From Bacteroidetes bacterium B1(2017) (GTDB lineage Bacteria > Bacteroidota > Bacteroidia > UKL13-3), in the NCBI GenBank assembly GCA_002256395.1, contig NKJG01000001.1, forward strand, positions 496,001 through 560,000: a stretch of 64,000 bases of DNA. The letters are read 5' to 3'. The notes under the pieces are model-generated. The model saw nothing but the letters and a program-made list of their open reading frames with translations, was not told where the DNA came from and did no database searches. Position numbers and translations under genes: made by a program. Shown one piece after another: positions 1 through 8,403 of this stretch (within the stretch, counting starts at the first letter, position 1; each line of letters opens with the position of its first letter).

Positions 1-267
1 ACTATCCATGGAAGGAATTAAGTTACCAGCCATTCTTTCATAACAAATAGTGTCATCACCTTTTCCATAACTATATGCTAAATGAAAGGCGTTTTTTTCA
101 ATAAAATAATAATTTCGCTTTGGATTAGTATGTGGAGATAGACCCTCGTCTGGATATAAAATTATACTATACAAACCCTCCCTTAATAGATAGGTTGGTT
201 TTGTTTCTTTTTTGCACCCAAGCAAAAAAGAAAGTAAGCTTAAAGCAATAAATATTCTAATACCCAT
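1..267 (-). CDS. Putative small lipoprotein, C-terminus beyond the window
   Basis: An open frame of 89 codons starts with ATG at 267 and runs off the left edge of the window. Its first residues form a short hydrophobic signal ending in a lipobox, LLGC, with the lipidated cysteine at residue 18, so the product should be an outer- or inner-membrane lipoprotein. The start overlaps the last 11 bases of the upstream glycosidase gene in another frame, which suggests translational coupling in the same operon. After the cysteine I see KKETKPTYLLREG and no recognisable domain. Function is unknown; the lipoprotein call rests on the signal alone. The rest of the gene lies outside the window. Confidence 0.7.
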   Translation of the reverse strand, partial: MGIRIFIALSLLSFLLGCKKETKPTYLLREGLYSIILYPDEGLSPHTNPKRNYYFIEKNAFHLAYSYGKGDDTICYERMAGNLIPSMDS

Positions 268-1669
268 TATCACATTCTCCTATAACATCGGCAAAAAACT
301 CGCCTTCGCTTTTTACTTCAAAACCATCGTTTAATTCTATTTCTTGTGAAGCGCGTAAATTTATATTCATGCCTTTATTTACCAAAATAGAACAAGTAGT
401 ACAACCCTTATCTCCAACTAAAATACGTTTCCTAACCTTAGGATTCAAATTAAAGTTATTAAAACTTGTTTGATTATAAATTCTTGGCAAATCTAAATTG
501 CATTGGCTTAAATCTAATTTGTATTGCCTTACATAATCTATTTCAAATTCAAATGGAAATACAGTGACATTTTCCTTTATTTCAGAACACCTCACATGGT
601 AACTTCTATTACCTAAAGCCGCCTCTATATCAAAAACAATTATCATTGGGTCAAAATCTTTAGGGGTTTTACCTATTTTACCCAAGGTATTAATTGTTTG
701 AAGGAGCCTATTATCATAAAAAAACTTTAGGCTGCTGGGTGTCCACTCCAAAGCATAGGTATGAAAATGATCTTGGTCTACAAATGGATGAAAAATAGAT
801 TTAGGGTCTGGGCTTAGATATTTACCATTTATGTCTGTACAATTATCACATGAACATTCTGTTGTTTCAATCCATTTATCCCTATTACATTCAAAAGGCG
901 GGTCAATTACAGAGGCAACTGCACCAAAACCACTGGCTCCAATATTGGGTTGTTGTTCAGAAATATCTATTTCGCCATAGCAATATTTGCGTACATAGGT
1001 TTCGGGCAGGTTGCGGCATTTTGCCCCACCAGGAGAAAATAACCAAAAGCATTGACCAATGCCCGTATTAGATGGTCCTACTGGCCTATTAATTTTAAAG
1101 CGTGCTTCTATATACCCATATTTAATGGCATCTAAGCTATTTAATACACCTGTGGTATAGGTGTAATTTTGGGGCACTTGTTGCCATTCATTATTAAATT
1201 TACAGTCTTTTTTATACCACCCCTTTACATAATCAGGTGCATATTTTTGGGTAACGAGGGTTATGCTAGAAAAAGTACTAGTGGGCGTTTGAGGCTTATA
1301 AAAATGGGCCACAGGATAGGTAATTTTGGTTCCCCAAAAACCTAGATTATTACAAACTGGGCAAACTCCATTTTGACCAACATGGCAATTATCTTCGACA
1401 GCATGTTCCATAACAAAATAGGCCATTTCGGTTTCGTATAAATTAACGCCATAATTAAAGTTCAATTTAGTGCTTGCTTCATCCACAAACTCTTCTTCTA
1501 AAACGGGTTTGGCAATATAATTTTTATCGCCACGCATGGGCTTGTTGCTAGCATCTAAAACTGGCAAACCATTGGCCGGGTTTATTACATATGGCTGCTG
1601 TGCACCTACCCTAATACTTAAACTTAAAAGTATAAGTATTATCAAACTATGTTTCGATAACTTTTTCAT
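257..1669 (-). CDS. Secreted glycoside hydrolase family 16 (beta-glucanase-like)
   Basis: The 470-residue protein begins with a clear signal peptide (about residues 1-23, ending VGAQ). The central part has the GH16 jelly-roll pattern, including GYIEARFKI and the active-site motif GEIDISE. In it, Glu233 is the expected nucleophile, Asp235 the helper and Glu238 the acid/base. A following HTYALEW segment is also typical. GH16 enzymes cleave beta-1,3 or beta-1,3/1,4 glucans such as laminarin; the exact substrate cannot be read here. Unusual CxxC-rich stretches lie near residues 95-110 and 270-280. The tail (about 400-465) resembles the beta-stranded 'LRAsqeIeLndGFEV' module often found at the ends of Bacteroidota surface proteins, not a classical sorting domain. 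The gene starts 20 bases after the S74 protein gene and overlaps the next lipoprotein. Confidence 0.85.
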   Translation of the reverse strand: MKKLSKHSLIILILLSLSIRVGAQQPYVINPANGLPVLDASNKPMRGDKNYIAKPVLEEEFVDEASTKLNFNYGVNLYETEMAYFVMEHAVEDNCHVGQNGVCPVCNNLGFWGTKITYPVAHFYKPQTPTSTFSSITLVTQKYAPDYVKGWYKKDCKFNNEWQQVPQNYTYTTGVLNSLDAIKYGYIEARFKINRPVGPSNTGIGQCFWLFSPGGAKCRNLPETYVRKYCYGEIDISEQQPNIGASGFGAVASVIDPPFECNRDKWIETTECSCDNCTDINGKYLSPDPKSIFHPFVDQDHFHTYALEWTPSSLKFFYDNRLLQTINTLGKIGKTPKDFDPMIIVFDIEAALGNRSYHVRCSEIKENVTVFPFEFEIDYVRQYKLDLSQCNLDLPRIYNQTSFNNFNLNPKVRKRILVGDKGCTTCSILVNKGMNINLRASQEIELNDGFEVKSEGEFFADVIGECDNGY

Positions 1670-1689
1670 TGTTCAAATAGTTTAGGATT

Positions 1690-2757
1690 TTACTCAGAAA
1701 GGATCATACGTTTGGTATCTATTTCAGTTCCATTGCAAACAAGGCTATAGAGGTACATGCCTGGTTTTAGATCGTAGGCATTTATGCTTAAACTATTTTT
1801 ACCAGCTTGCAAATTAGCATATGTTTTTAGCAGTTCGCCTTGCATGTTAAAGAGTAAAATAGATACTCCCTTTGCATCCTCGGGTGTTTGGTAGGCAATG
1901 CTAGTATTGGCATGAAATGGATTGGGTTGGTTTTGGTATAATATATAGCCTGAGCTAGTTTCTGTAGCTCCCATTTTTTTTCCTAAATTTAGTAAAGTAT
2001 CTTTTTTTGTTGGATCGCCTTTTGGCATTGGCTTTTTGCCACAGCAGGTATTTAGCCTTGCCTCTAAATCATTTATTTGCCCTTGTTGTTGTTGCAAACC
2101 TGCTGTAAGCAAGGCTACTAATTGTGGGTAATTAATTCCCAGTGTACCTTGTTGGGTGGCATCTACTACCTCTGGTATAACTAGTTTTAATTCTTGAGCA
2201 ATAAAACCAATATGCCGTATTGTATCATTGGCACTTAAGCCCAAGGCTTTGCTATACGTTGGTAGGGGCTTGTAATGGTAATATACTCCTCTCAGCTTCA
2301 TAATTTTGCCAATGGGGTCATCTATATCAACCACCTTGGTTTTCATTCGTCCATCCGAAAAAATGTATTGACCTGTTGACCAACCCTGACCATTACATAA
2401 GAAAAAGGAATTATCCATTCCATATTGCGAAATGGCTAAAGCTTTTGTCCAAGAATGGGCGCCGTTAAATTTGGCTATGTAATTCCATGGACTAGAATCT
2501 CCGTGTGAAAGCAATAAACACATATTTTCTAAATCGCTTGTGATATGCACTTTGGTTCCCAAAACATCAGTGGTACCAATGCCTACCTTACCGCCATTTA
2601 AAACTTTTAACTGGGCAAAGGCTGTTGAGCTGGTAAAAAGAAGCATCAAAATAAAAAGGTGTAAACCTGCTCTTGGTGCAGGGGAAGCAAAACTAGGGGT
2701 GGGGATTAAAATAGTAGTTGTGTTGCATTGCCTGTTTAGGCTTTCATTTGTTTGCAT
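1690..2757 (-). CDS. T9SS cargo with S74 intramolecular chaperone domain
   Basis: The 355-residue protein has a hydrophobic export segment at about residues 33-49 (ending AFAQ), preceded by an unusually long 32-residue N-region. A short beta-rich stretch with GKVGIGTT follows. Residues about 134-230 match the peptidase S74 chaperone domain of phage tail spikes: SDGRMK places Ser134 and Lys139 in the expected self-cleavage dyad, followed by IGFIAQELK and a glutamine-rich coil. In known families this domain drives trimer folding and then cuts itself off before the serine. Residues about 273-355 are a type A T9SS sorting domain (NQPNPFHANT ... GMYLYSL). The combination suggests a trimeric surface fibre. 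The sorting tag lies on the chaperone side of the predicted cut. It is the first gene of the set with the GH16 gene. Confidence 0.8.
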   Translation of the reverse strand: MQTNESLNRQCNTTTILIPTPSFASPAPRAGLHLFILMLLFTSSTAFAQLKVLNGGKVGIGTTDVLGTKVHITSDLENMCLLLSHGDSSPWNYIAKFNGAHSWTKALAISQYGMDNSFFLCNGQGWSTGQYIFSDGRMKTKVVDIDDPIGKIMKLRGVYYHYKPLPTYSKALGLSANDTIRHIGFIAQELKLVIPEVVDATQQGTLGINYPQLVALLTAGLQQQQGQINDLEARLNTCCGKKPMPKGDPTKKDTLLNLGKKMGATETSSGYILYQNQPNPFHANTSIAYQTPEDAKGVSILLFNMQGELLKTYANLQAGKNSLSINAYDLKPGMYLYSLVCNGTEIDTKRMILSE

Positions 2758-2815
2758 ATTGTTTTTGTTTTTAAAATTTACTTTTTCTTCTTCATATTTT
2801 TTGGGGATTAAGTGT

Positions 2816-2847
2816 CAAACATAAAACACATATTTTCCATTTGCAAA
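2816..2847 (-). promoter_or_regulatory. Bacteroidota-type promoter for the S74/GH16 operon
   Basis: On the minus strand a TTTG element (2847-2844) is followed after 20 bases by TATGTTTG (2823-2816). This matches the Bacteroidota consensus TTTG-N19/20-TAnnTTTG exactly. Transcription would start near 2809, leaving a leader of about 50 bases before the ATG at 2757. Confidence 0.6.
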
Positions 2848-2983
2848 TTAAAAAAGTTAATTTAAACATAATTTTCATCCACTTGGAGAAACACGATAAA
2901 TTTTAGATATAGAATAAAGCCTGCTTGGAATACCATGAACTTCCTCACGCTTTCACGCTTTTACTAATAGTGTTAAAATTCAC

Positions 2984-3050
2984 GTTTGATGAGCCAGTCG
3001 TAGCAAGGTTGCTGAGCTTGTTCAAAAAGGTTGGTGAGCCTGTCGAACCA
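2984..3050. repeat. Three degenerate 22-23-bp tandem repeats
   Basis: Three consecutive units (2984-3006, 3007-3028, 3029-3050) share the form GGTTGnTGAGCnnGTCnnAnCA. The last unit, GGTTGGTGAGCCTGTCGAAC, resembles a short dispersed intergenic repeat that I recall from other bacterial genomes. The units lie just upstream of the fabG promoter. No function is claimed. Confidence 0.55.
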
Positions 3051-3056
3051 AAATAA

Positions 3057-3089
3057 GTTGCTGTTAATAGGAGTTTGTTTTTATATTCG
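3057..3089 (+). promoter_or_regulatory. Possible promoter for fabG
   Basis: GTTG at 3057-3060 and TATATTCG at 3082-3089 are 21 bases apart. They resemble the Bacteroidota -33/-7 pair with one mismatch in the -7 box. The predicted start would lie about 15 bases before the ATG at 3110. Confidence 0.4.
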
Positions 3090-3109
3090 CAACACAAACA
3101 TCAAACACC

Positions 3110-3853
3110 ATGAAATTAACAGGAAAAACAGTGCTTGTAACGGGCGCTTCGCGCGGAATTGGAAAAGGAATTGCTCAAACACTTGCCCAAGCGGGTGCCA
3201 ATATTGCCTTTACCTATGTTAGCTCTGTAGAAAAAGCAAATGCCTTTGAACAAGAACTTATAGCCAGTGGCGTAAAAGCAAAAGGATACCAAAGCAATGC
3301 TGCCGATTTTAATGAAGCAGAAAAACTTGTAGACGAAATAGTAAAAGAATTTGGCAGCCTTGATGTTTTAGTAAATAATGCCGGAATTACCCGCGATACC
3401 TTGTTAATGCGCATGAGCGAACAACAATGGGATGATGTATTAGACACCAATTTAAAAAGTGCCTTTGCCATGACCAAAGCTGCTATGAAACCCATGATGA
3501 AAGCCAAGGCTGGTTCAATTATAAATATTACTTCAGTTGTTGGAATAACAGGAAACGCGGGTCAGGCTAATTATGCCGCTTCTAAAGCAGGTATGATAGG
3601 CTTAACAAAATCTGTTGCCAAAGAATTGGGCTCAAGAAACATTCGTTGCAATGCCATTGCACCAGGCTTTATTGAAACCGAAATGACCGATACCTTAGCG
3701 GCCGAAGTAAAAGCAGAATGGATTAAAGGAATTCCTTTAAAACGTGGCGGTAAACCAGAAGATGTAGCCAAATGTGTATTGTTTTTAGCAAGCGACGATT
3801 CGGAGTATATTAGTGGCCAAACCATAAACGTTTGTGGTGGAATGGTGATGTAA
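3110..3853 (+). CDS. fabG: 3-oxoacyl-[acyl-carrier-protein] reductase
   Basis: The 247-residue short-chain dehydrogenase catalyses the NADPH-dependent reduction of 3-oxoacyl-ACP in fatty-acid elongation in the cytoplasm. The cofactor loop TGASRGIG is at residues 11-18 and NNAG at 89-92. The catalytic residues are Asn114, Ser142, Tyr155 and Lys159 (YAASK). The C-terminal end, with IAPGFIETEMT and a final GGMVM, and the length are those of FabG rather than of a general sugar or alcohol dehydrogenase. The ATG at 3110 gives a normal N-terminus, MKLTGKTVLVTG. The stop is five bases before the next gene, so the two are probably cotranscribed, although the neighbour has no evident role in lipid synthesis. 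Confidence 0.93.
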   Translation: MKLTGKTVLVTGASRGIGKGIAQTLAQAGANIAFTYVSSVEKANAFEQELIASGVKAKGYQSNAADFNEAEKLVDEIVKEFGSLDVLVNNAGITRDTLLMRMSEQQWDDVLDTNLKSAFAMTKAAMKPMMKAKAGSIINITSVVGITGNAGQANYAASKAGMIGLTKSVAKELGSRNIRCNAIAPGFIETEMTDTLAAEVKAEWIKGIPLKRGGKPEDVAKCVLFLASDDSEYISGQTINVCGGMVM

Positions 3854-3858
3854 GATAG

Positions 3859-5943
3859 ATGCATTTTAACAGCTCTTACCCGCTTCTATTTAGTATCCTA
3901 AGCTTGCTGTTTGCAGCAGGCGCCTCCTATTTTTTGTACCGCAACAACCCTCTTAAATTTCAACAGAAATGGATGGAATGGGGTGTAATGGGTTTGCGAT
4001 TTGTAAGCATTTTCCTAATTTGTTTTTTACTGCTCGAACCTATGTTTAAATGGGTAACGCAACGCAAAGAGAAACCTATTATTAGCATTGCCATAGACAA
4101 TAGCGAATCTATGGTGCAAAATGCCGATTCGGCTTATGTGCGTAAGCAGTTAAAAGATGATATTACAGCATTAAGTAAAAAACTAGAAGATAAATTTAGG
4201 ATAGAGACTTATACGTTTGGACAAAAAACGGAGGCGAATAATGAGCTTACGTTTAGCGAAAAACTCAGCAATATTTCGGATGCACTGGAAAGTATAAACA
4301 ACCAAAACTATAATCTTAACCATGCGGCCACTTTGCTAATAAGCGATGGTATTTATAACCAAGGTAGCAACCCAATTTATGCCTTACCTAAAGGTGCTGC
4401 ACCCGTTTATAGTTTAGGCTTAGGCGATACCACCCAGCGCCGCGATGCACTTATTGCACAAGTTCGCCATAATACCACAGCCTTTGTTGGCAACGATTTT
4501 GAATTGAACATTGATTGCAAGGCATATTATTGTGCCAACGAAAACCTTAACCTAACAGTTAGCGAAGGCAGCGAAGTTTTATTTAGTGGCAAAATGCCCG
4601 TTCAAAACAATAGCTTTTTTGGCTCCCAAAAAGTTGTTATTAGAGGTGCTAAAGAAGGTATTCATACGTATAAAATAGCCATTGCACCCCTAACTAAAGA
4701 AGCCAACAATGCTAATAATAGCAGGTATATTCAGGTTAATGTATTGCGGTCAAAACAAAAGCTTGTTCTCTTATATTTAGCCCCACACCCCGATGTGGCA
4801 TCCATAATTAGAAGCTTAGAAAACAATCCAAACTACGAACTTAAGGCCTACGAATTGGCAGAGTATAAAGACGAGAATTTAAATGATGCCAGTATGTTTA
4901 TTCTGCATCAAATACCTGGTTTAAGAGGCGAAGGAAATAAAATGCTTCAACGCCTTCAAACGGCTAATATGCCATTGTTTATTATTACAGGCAAGCAAAG
5001 TGGCTTAACTTATTTAGGCAATGCAGGAGCTTTGCGAATAAATGGAATAGCTCAAAATTTTAATGAAGCTCAAGCAAGTGTAAATCAAAATTTCCCTTTG
5101 TTTGATATTGGTGAGGAGTTAACTCAAAGCGTTCAAAAATTTGCACCTTTAATAAGTCCATATGGAACCTACCAAGTACCTGCCGATGCCCATGTATTAT
5201 TTTACCAACAAATAGGTTATGTAAAAACTACTTCACCTCTACTTTTCTTTTGCAACAATAAAGGAAGTAACCAAACCTATTTATGTGGCGAAGGCTTTTG
5301 GCGCTGGCGTTTACAAGATTTTGTGCTGAACCAAAACCAAAATCAAACGCAAGCATTAATGGGCAAAATTATTCAATGGACATCTGGTAAAACAGATAGA
5401 AGTAAGTTTAGAGTTAACCCTGGTAAAAAGTTCTACGACGAAAATGAAGCTATTCGTTTTGAGGCAGAATTATTTAATGATTTATACGAGTTAATGAATA
5501 AACCCGACATTTCTTTAAACTTAAAAAATGCCGAGAAGAAAACCTATACCTATCAGTTTAGTAAAACAGATAAGTCGTATTCTATAGATCTTGGGAACCT
5601 GCCTGCGGGCGAATATACCTATGAAGCTACAGTAAATGGCATGCAAAGCTATGGCACAAAAACTGGCACCTTACATGTAAAAGCTTTGCAAACAGAAGCG
5701 CTTCAAACCTGCGCCAATCATGGTGTTTTAAGAGCAACTGCATCCGAAACGGGAGGCAATTTTTATTTGCGTACTCAATTGGATCAGCTTGAAAAAGACT
5801 TGCTTGAAAACCAAAATATGCAAACCGTAGTATACGAGCAAGAAGAAATGAAAGATTTATTGGATCAGAAATGGTTATTCTTTTTAATTCTTGCCCTCCT
5901 AACATTAGAATGGTTAGTACGTAAATGGAATGGCTTTATTTAA
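3859..5943 (+). CDS. Membrane-anchored von Willebrand factor A domain protein
   Basis: The 694-residue protein has two N-terminal membrane segments (about residues 7-27 and 42-62) and one at the extreme C-terminus (about 671-690). The bulk in between is probably periplasmic. Directly after the second segment comes a von Willebrand A fold with a MIDAS metal site, DNSES (Asp80, Ser82, Ser84), and a later LLISDG strand. A glutamine-amidotransferase-like flavodoxin fold and a beta-sandwich probably follow, as in related Bacteroidota proteins. Members of this group often occur near BatA/BatB or MoxR genes, but no such partner is visible here. The gene follows fabG by five bases and overlaps the end of the convergent glycosyltransferase gene by four bases. 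Its specific function is unknown. Confidence 0.75.
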   Translation: MHFNSSYPLLFSILSLLFAAGASYFLYRNNPLKFQQKWMEWGVMGLRFVSIFLICFLLLEPMFKWVTQRKEKPIISIAIDNSESMVQNADSAYVRKQLKDDITALSKKLEDKFRIETYTFGQKTEANNELTFSEKLSNISDALESINNQNYNLNHAATLLISDGIYNQGSNPIYALPKGAAPVYSLGLGDTTQRRDALIAQVRHNTTAFVGNDFELNIDCKAYYCANENLNLTVSEGSEVLFSGKMPVQNNSFFGSQKVVIRGAKEGIHTYKIAIAPLTKEANNANNSRYIQVNVLRSKQKLVLLYLAPHPDVASIIRSLENNPNYELKAYELAEYKDENLNDASMFILHQIPGLRGEGNKMLQRLQTANMPLFIITGKQSGLTYLGNAGALRINGIAQNFNEAQASVNQNFPLFDIGEELTQSVQKFAPLISPYGTYQVPADAHVLFYQQIGYVKTTSPLLFFCNNKGSNQTYLCGEGFWRWRLQDFVLNQNQNQTQALMGKIIQWTSGKTDRSKFRVNPGKKFYDENEAIRFEAELFNDLYELMNKPDISLNLKNAEKKTYTYQFSKTDKSYSIDLGNLPAGEYTYEATVNGMQSYGTKTGTLHVKALQTEALQTCANHGVLRATASETGGNFYLRTQLDQLEKDLLENQNMQTVVYEQEEMKDLLDQKWLFFLILALLTLEWLVRKWNGFI

Positions 5944-7175
5944 ACAGCCTCTCCCCTATTAAACTTTAGCACTAAGTTTTCTAATTTTTCAATGCGTTTG
6001 CGCCAAGAGTTTTCTTCGGCGTGAGCCATTCTAGCGGCCAAGTATTCTTGGGTATTTTCAACCAATGCTTGCTTTACCTTTTCTATAAATTCATCGTGCG
6101 AATTAGCCAAATAAATAACATGGTTAAAGCCCGCAATATCTTTACTAAAATTCATAGACACTACTGGAATACCTGCAGCTAAATATTCATTAATCTTAAG
6201 TGGGTAAATGCCTCCAGTTAAATAATTACTTGCATAAGGAATAATGGCAACCTTTGAATACCTGAGGTAAGCTGGCAATTGCTCAATTGGCCTAGGACCT
6301 ATAAAATGTAAATTAGAAATAGTTGTTAACCCAAACTTTTCAAGGTCTTTAGCCTCATAGGTTCCAACAAATAAAATATCATACGCATCAAACTCCTTGG
6401 TAAGCCTAATTACCAATTCGTGATCAAGTCTTAAATCACTATAATGACCGGTATAAATAATTACCGGTTTGCTAAACAAATCAAACTCTTTGGGTTTTAC
6501 CAAATCTGTTCGTTGGCTTGCATTTTCGAAGGTTTTAAAATCGGCAGCATTAGCCAAAAGATGAACCTTTCTATTTGTAGCAGCAGCATGGCGCTCACAT
6601 AAACGAGTAGAGGTTCCAATGGCAATATCGCAACCGTTCATAGCCATTTCCTCGGCTGCAATGCCGTGCCTAGCTATATATGGTTCTTCACTTATTTCGT
6701 CTAATGATTGGTAAATATTAGCCAAAGGCTGAACCGAAAAATCTTTCGGAATAAAAGGAGCTAAAACAGGATGGAAAGAATTAAAAAACACATACTCTTT
6801 TACCTCATAATCTCGAATGGTTTTTTTTATGGCTTGATAAACCATGGCATTATTAAACCTATTCAAAAACTGATACAAACGCCCCTCAGGCAAAAAATTT
6901 ATTGGAATAGAAATACGAGGTGTTACCTGAATAAAAGACACCTCTCCAAATGTGATAGTTTGATATCTATTTGTTCCTAAAAACAGAGCTTTCAATTTTC
7001 TTCTAAAGGTAGGTACCTTCCAATCTTGCCTAACATCTTTAAGGCTATAAGGCCTATCAATATAAAATACACGATGTGTTTTTGCCCACTCTTTGGCCCA
7101 CGCAACCGACACCGATGATAGGTGAAAATCGGAACGGGTAAGACCAAACATAAATACATCGTAATTAGGCAACAT
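5940..7175 (-). CDS. Glycosyltransferase (GT4-like), tandem copy 2
   Basis: The 411-residue protein has the two-Rossmann-domain layout of GT-B glycosyltransferases. The donor-side half is clearest: VIIYTGHYSD opens the second domain at about residue 237, LHFIGPRP follows, and YPLKINEYLAAGIPVV is the nucleotide-sugar binding motif near residue 343. There is no signal peptide or membrane segment, so it should act at the cytoplasmic face of the inner membrane. The likely roles are cell-surface polysaccharide, LPS or glycolipid assembly, but the sugar and acceptor cannot be inferred. It is a clear paralogue of the gene immediately upstream. Both share the N-terminal pattern THRVFxIDRPxSxKD and a PINFLPxG motif. 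Only one base separates the two genes, so they are cotranscribed. Confidence 0.85.
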   Translation of the reverse strand: MLPNYDVFMFGLTRSDFHLSSVSVAWAKEWAKTHRVFYIDRPYSLKDVRQDWKVPTFRRKLKALFLGTNRYQTITFGEVSFIQVTPRISIPINFLPEGRLYQFLNRFNNAMVYQAIKKTIRDYEVKEYVFFNSFHPVLAPFIPKDFSVQPLANIYQSLDEISEEPYIARHGIAAEEMAMNGCDIAIGTSTRLCERHAAATNRKVHLLANAADFKTFENASQRTDLVKPKEFDLFSKPVIIYTGHYSDLRLDHELVIRLTKEFDAYDILFVGTYEAKDLEKFGLTTISNLHFIGPRPIEQLPAYLRYSKVAIIPYASNYLTGGIYPLKINEYLAAGIPVVSMNFSKDIAGFNHVIYLANSHDEFIEKVKQALVENTQEYLAARMAHAEENSWRKRIEKLENLVLKFNRGEAV

Positions 7176-7176
7176 A

Positions 7177-8403
7177 TTATTTCTTATCTTCTATAAATTG
7201 ATCTATCAAGTGATTCAAATGAGTTACTCTATGTTCCCAATTATTTTTCTCAGCCACCTTAATACGCGTAATCGGAAGCTGGGTATTGGTCTCGTTCATA
7301 GCCAATTCAATATTATTTAAAAAGGCTTCATAATTATCCGAAATATATATAACATCTGCAAAGCTATCCAAATCGGCACTAAAATGAGTGGTTACAACTG
7401 GTTTGCCCATGGCTAAATATTCATTTAATTTCAATGGATATACGCTTTTGTTTAACTCATTACAAAGGTAAGGGATAATGGTTACATGGGCACATTTTAA
7501 GTAAGATGGAATAGATTCATATCTTCTATTTCCAAGTATAATCAAATTAGGAAGGGTATCTAGTTTATAGTGAATCAAATCACTTTCCTCGTAAGTTCCT
7601 ATAATAACTACTAAATAATGAGGGTGGTTTTCGCACACCAATTTTAACAACTTATAATCGATGCGTATATCACTTAAATAGCCACAAAACATAATTACTT
7701 TTGTTTGGCCAATATTTAGTAAATCATAAGGTTTGGCTATAGGTGTATCATTTGCTTTTTTAAACAAATCAAAGTCTACAGCGCTAGGAAAATAATGCAT
7801 TCTAGGCATTTGATTAAACAATCGTTTAAACTGATGTTTAGAATTTACTAATACTAAATCGGTTTTTTGAAGTAATTTTTCTTCGGCTAATTCTCCATGG
7901 CGCATCATGTACTTCGATAATTTAATATCGTGAGTTACATAATAAATATTTATAAGATTATTGGAAGCTCTTAAATTTAAAGTAGGAAGTATGGTTGGAT
8001 AAAAAATATTTAGATAAATAAACTCAGTTATCTGAAATTTCTTAGCCATTCGTTTCACACAGGCCTTTACGATAAGAGAGTTAAAGTAATTAAAGAAATC
8101 GAATACAAATCCCTTAGGTAAAAAATTAATTGGTAAGGTTAATCCTGGGGTAGCTACAATAAAATTAGAATACCCGGTTTCCACCTTCATAAAAGGGTCC
8201 TTCCGAAACAATATTGCCGATAATCTTTTACGTAATGAAAAATTTTCGTAGTCTTTAAATAGGTCTTTTATAGAAAAGGGTCTGTCAATAAAAAACACAC
8301 GATGGGTTCGGCTCAACTCCTTAGCCATAGCAATTGAAGAGCCAGCCATTGGTTGATCCCAACGTATAACAGAAAGAATGATTATATCCTTTCCTTGATT
8401 CAT
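7177..8403 (-). CDS. Glycosyltransferase (GT4-like), tandem copy 1
   Basis: This 408-residue GT-B glycosyltransferase carries THRVFFIDRPFSIKD near residue 33 and LPINFLPKG near 91. Its second Rossmann domain starts at about residue 231 (KVIMFCGYLSD) and has the donor-binding motif YPLKLNEYLAMGKPVV. It is an ancient duplicate of the next gene: the motifs and order align along the whole length, but the sequences have diverged substantially, suggesting different donor or acceptor preference. Its ATG overlaps the stop of the thymidine kinase gene by four bases, indicating translational coupling. No polysaccharide cluster surrounds the pair, so its pathway is not evident. Confidence 0.85.
   Translation of the reverse strand: MNQGKDIIILSVIRWDQPMAGSSIAMAKELSRTHRVFFIDRPFSIKDLFKDYENFSLRKRLSAILFRKDPFMKVETGYSNFIVATPGLTLPINFLPKGFVFDFFNYFNSLIVKACVKRMAKKFQITEFIYLNIFYPTILPTLNLRASNNLINIYYVTHDIKLSKYMMRHGELAEEKLLQKTDLVLVNSKHQFKRLFNQMPRMHYFPSAVDFDLFKKANDTPIAKPYDLLNIGQTKVIMFCGYLSDIRIDYKLLKLVCENHPHYLVVIIGTYEESDLIHYKLDTLPNLIILGNRRYESIPSYLKCAHVTIIPYLCNELNKSVYPLKLNEYLAMGKPVVTTHFSADLDSFADVIYISDNYEAFLNNIELAMNETNTQLPITRIKVAEKNNWEHRVTHLNHLIDQFIEDKK

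Larger units (their letters stand above)
2758..3109. other. Intergenic region between divergent operons
   Basis: No gene of credible length was found in these 352 bases. They hold a good minus-strand promoter for the S74/GH16 operon, a three-copy degenerate tandem repeat near 2984-3050, and a weaker plus-strand promoter for fabG. On the minus strand, a five-codon open frame (ATG at 2795, TAA ending at 2778, encoding MKKKK) sits in the predicted leader of the S74 gene. No RNA gene or terminator was recognised. Confidence 0.6.
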
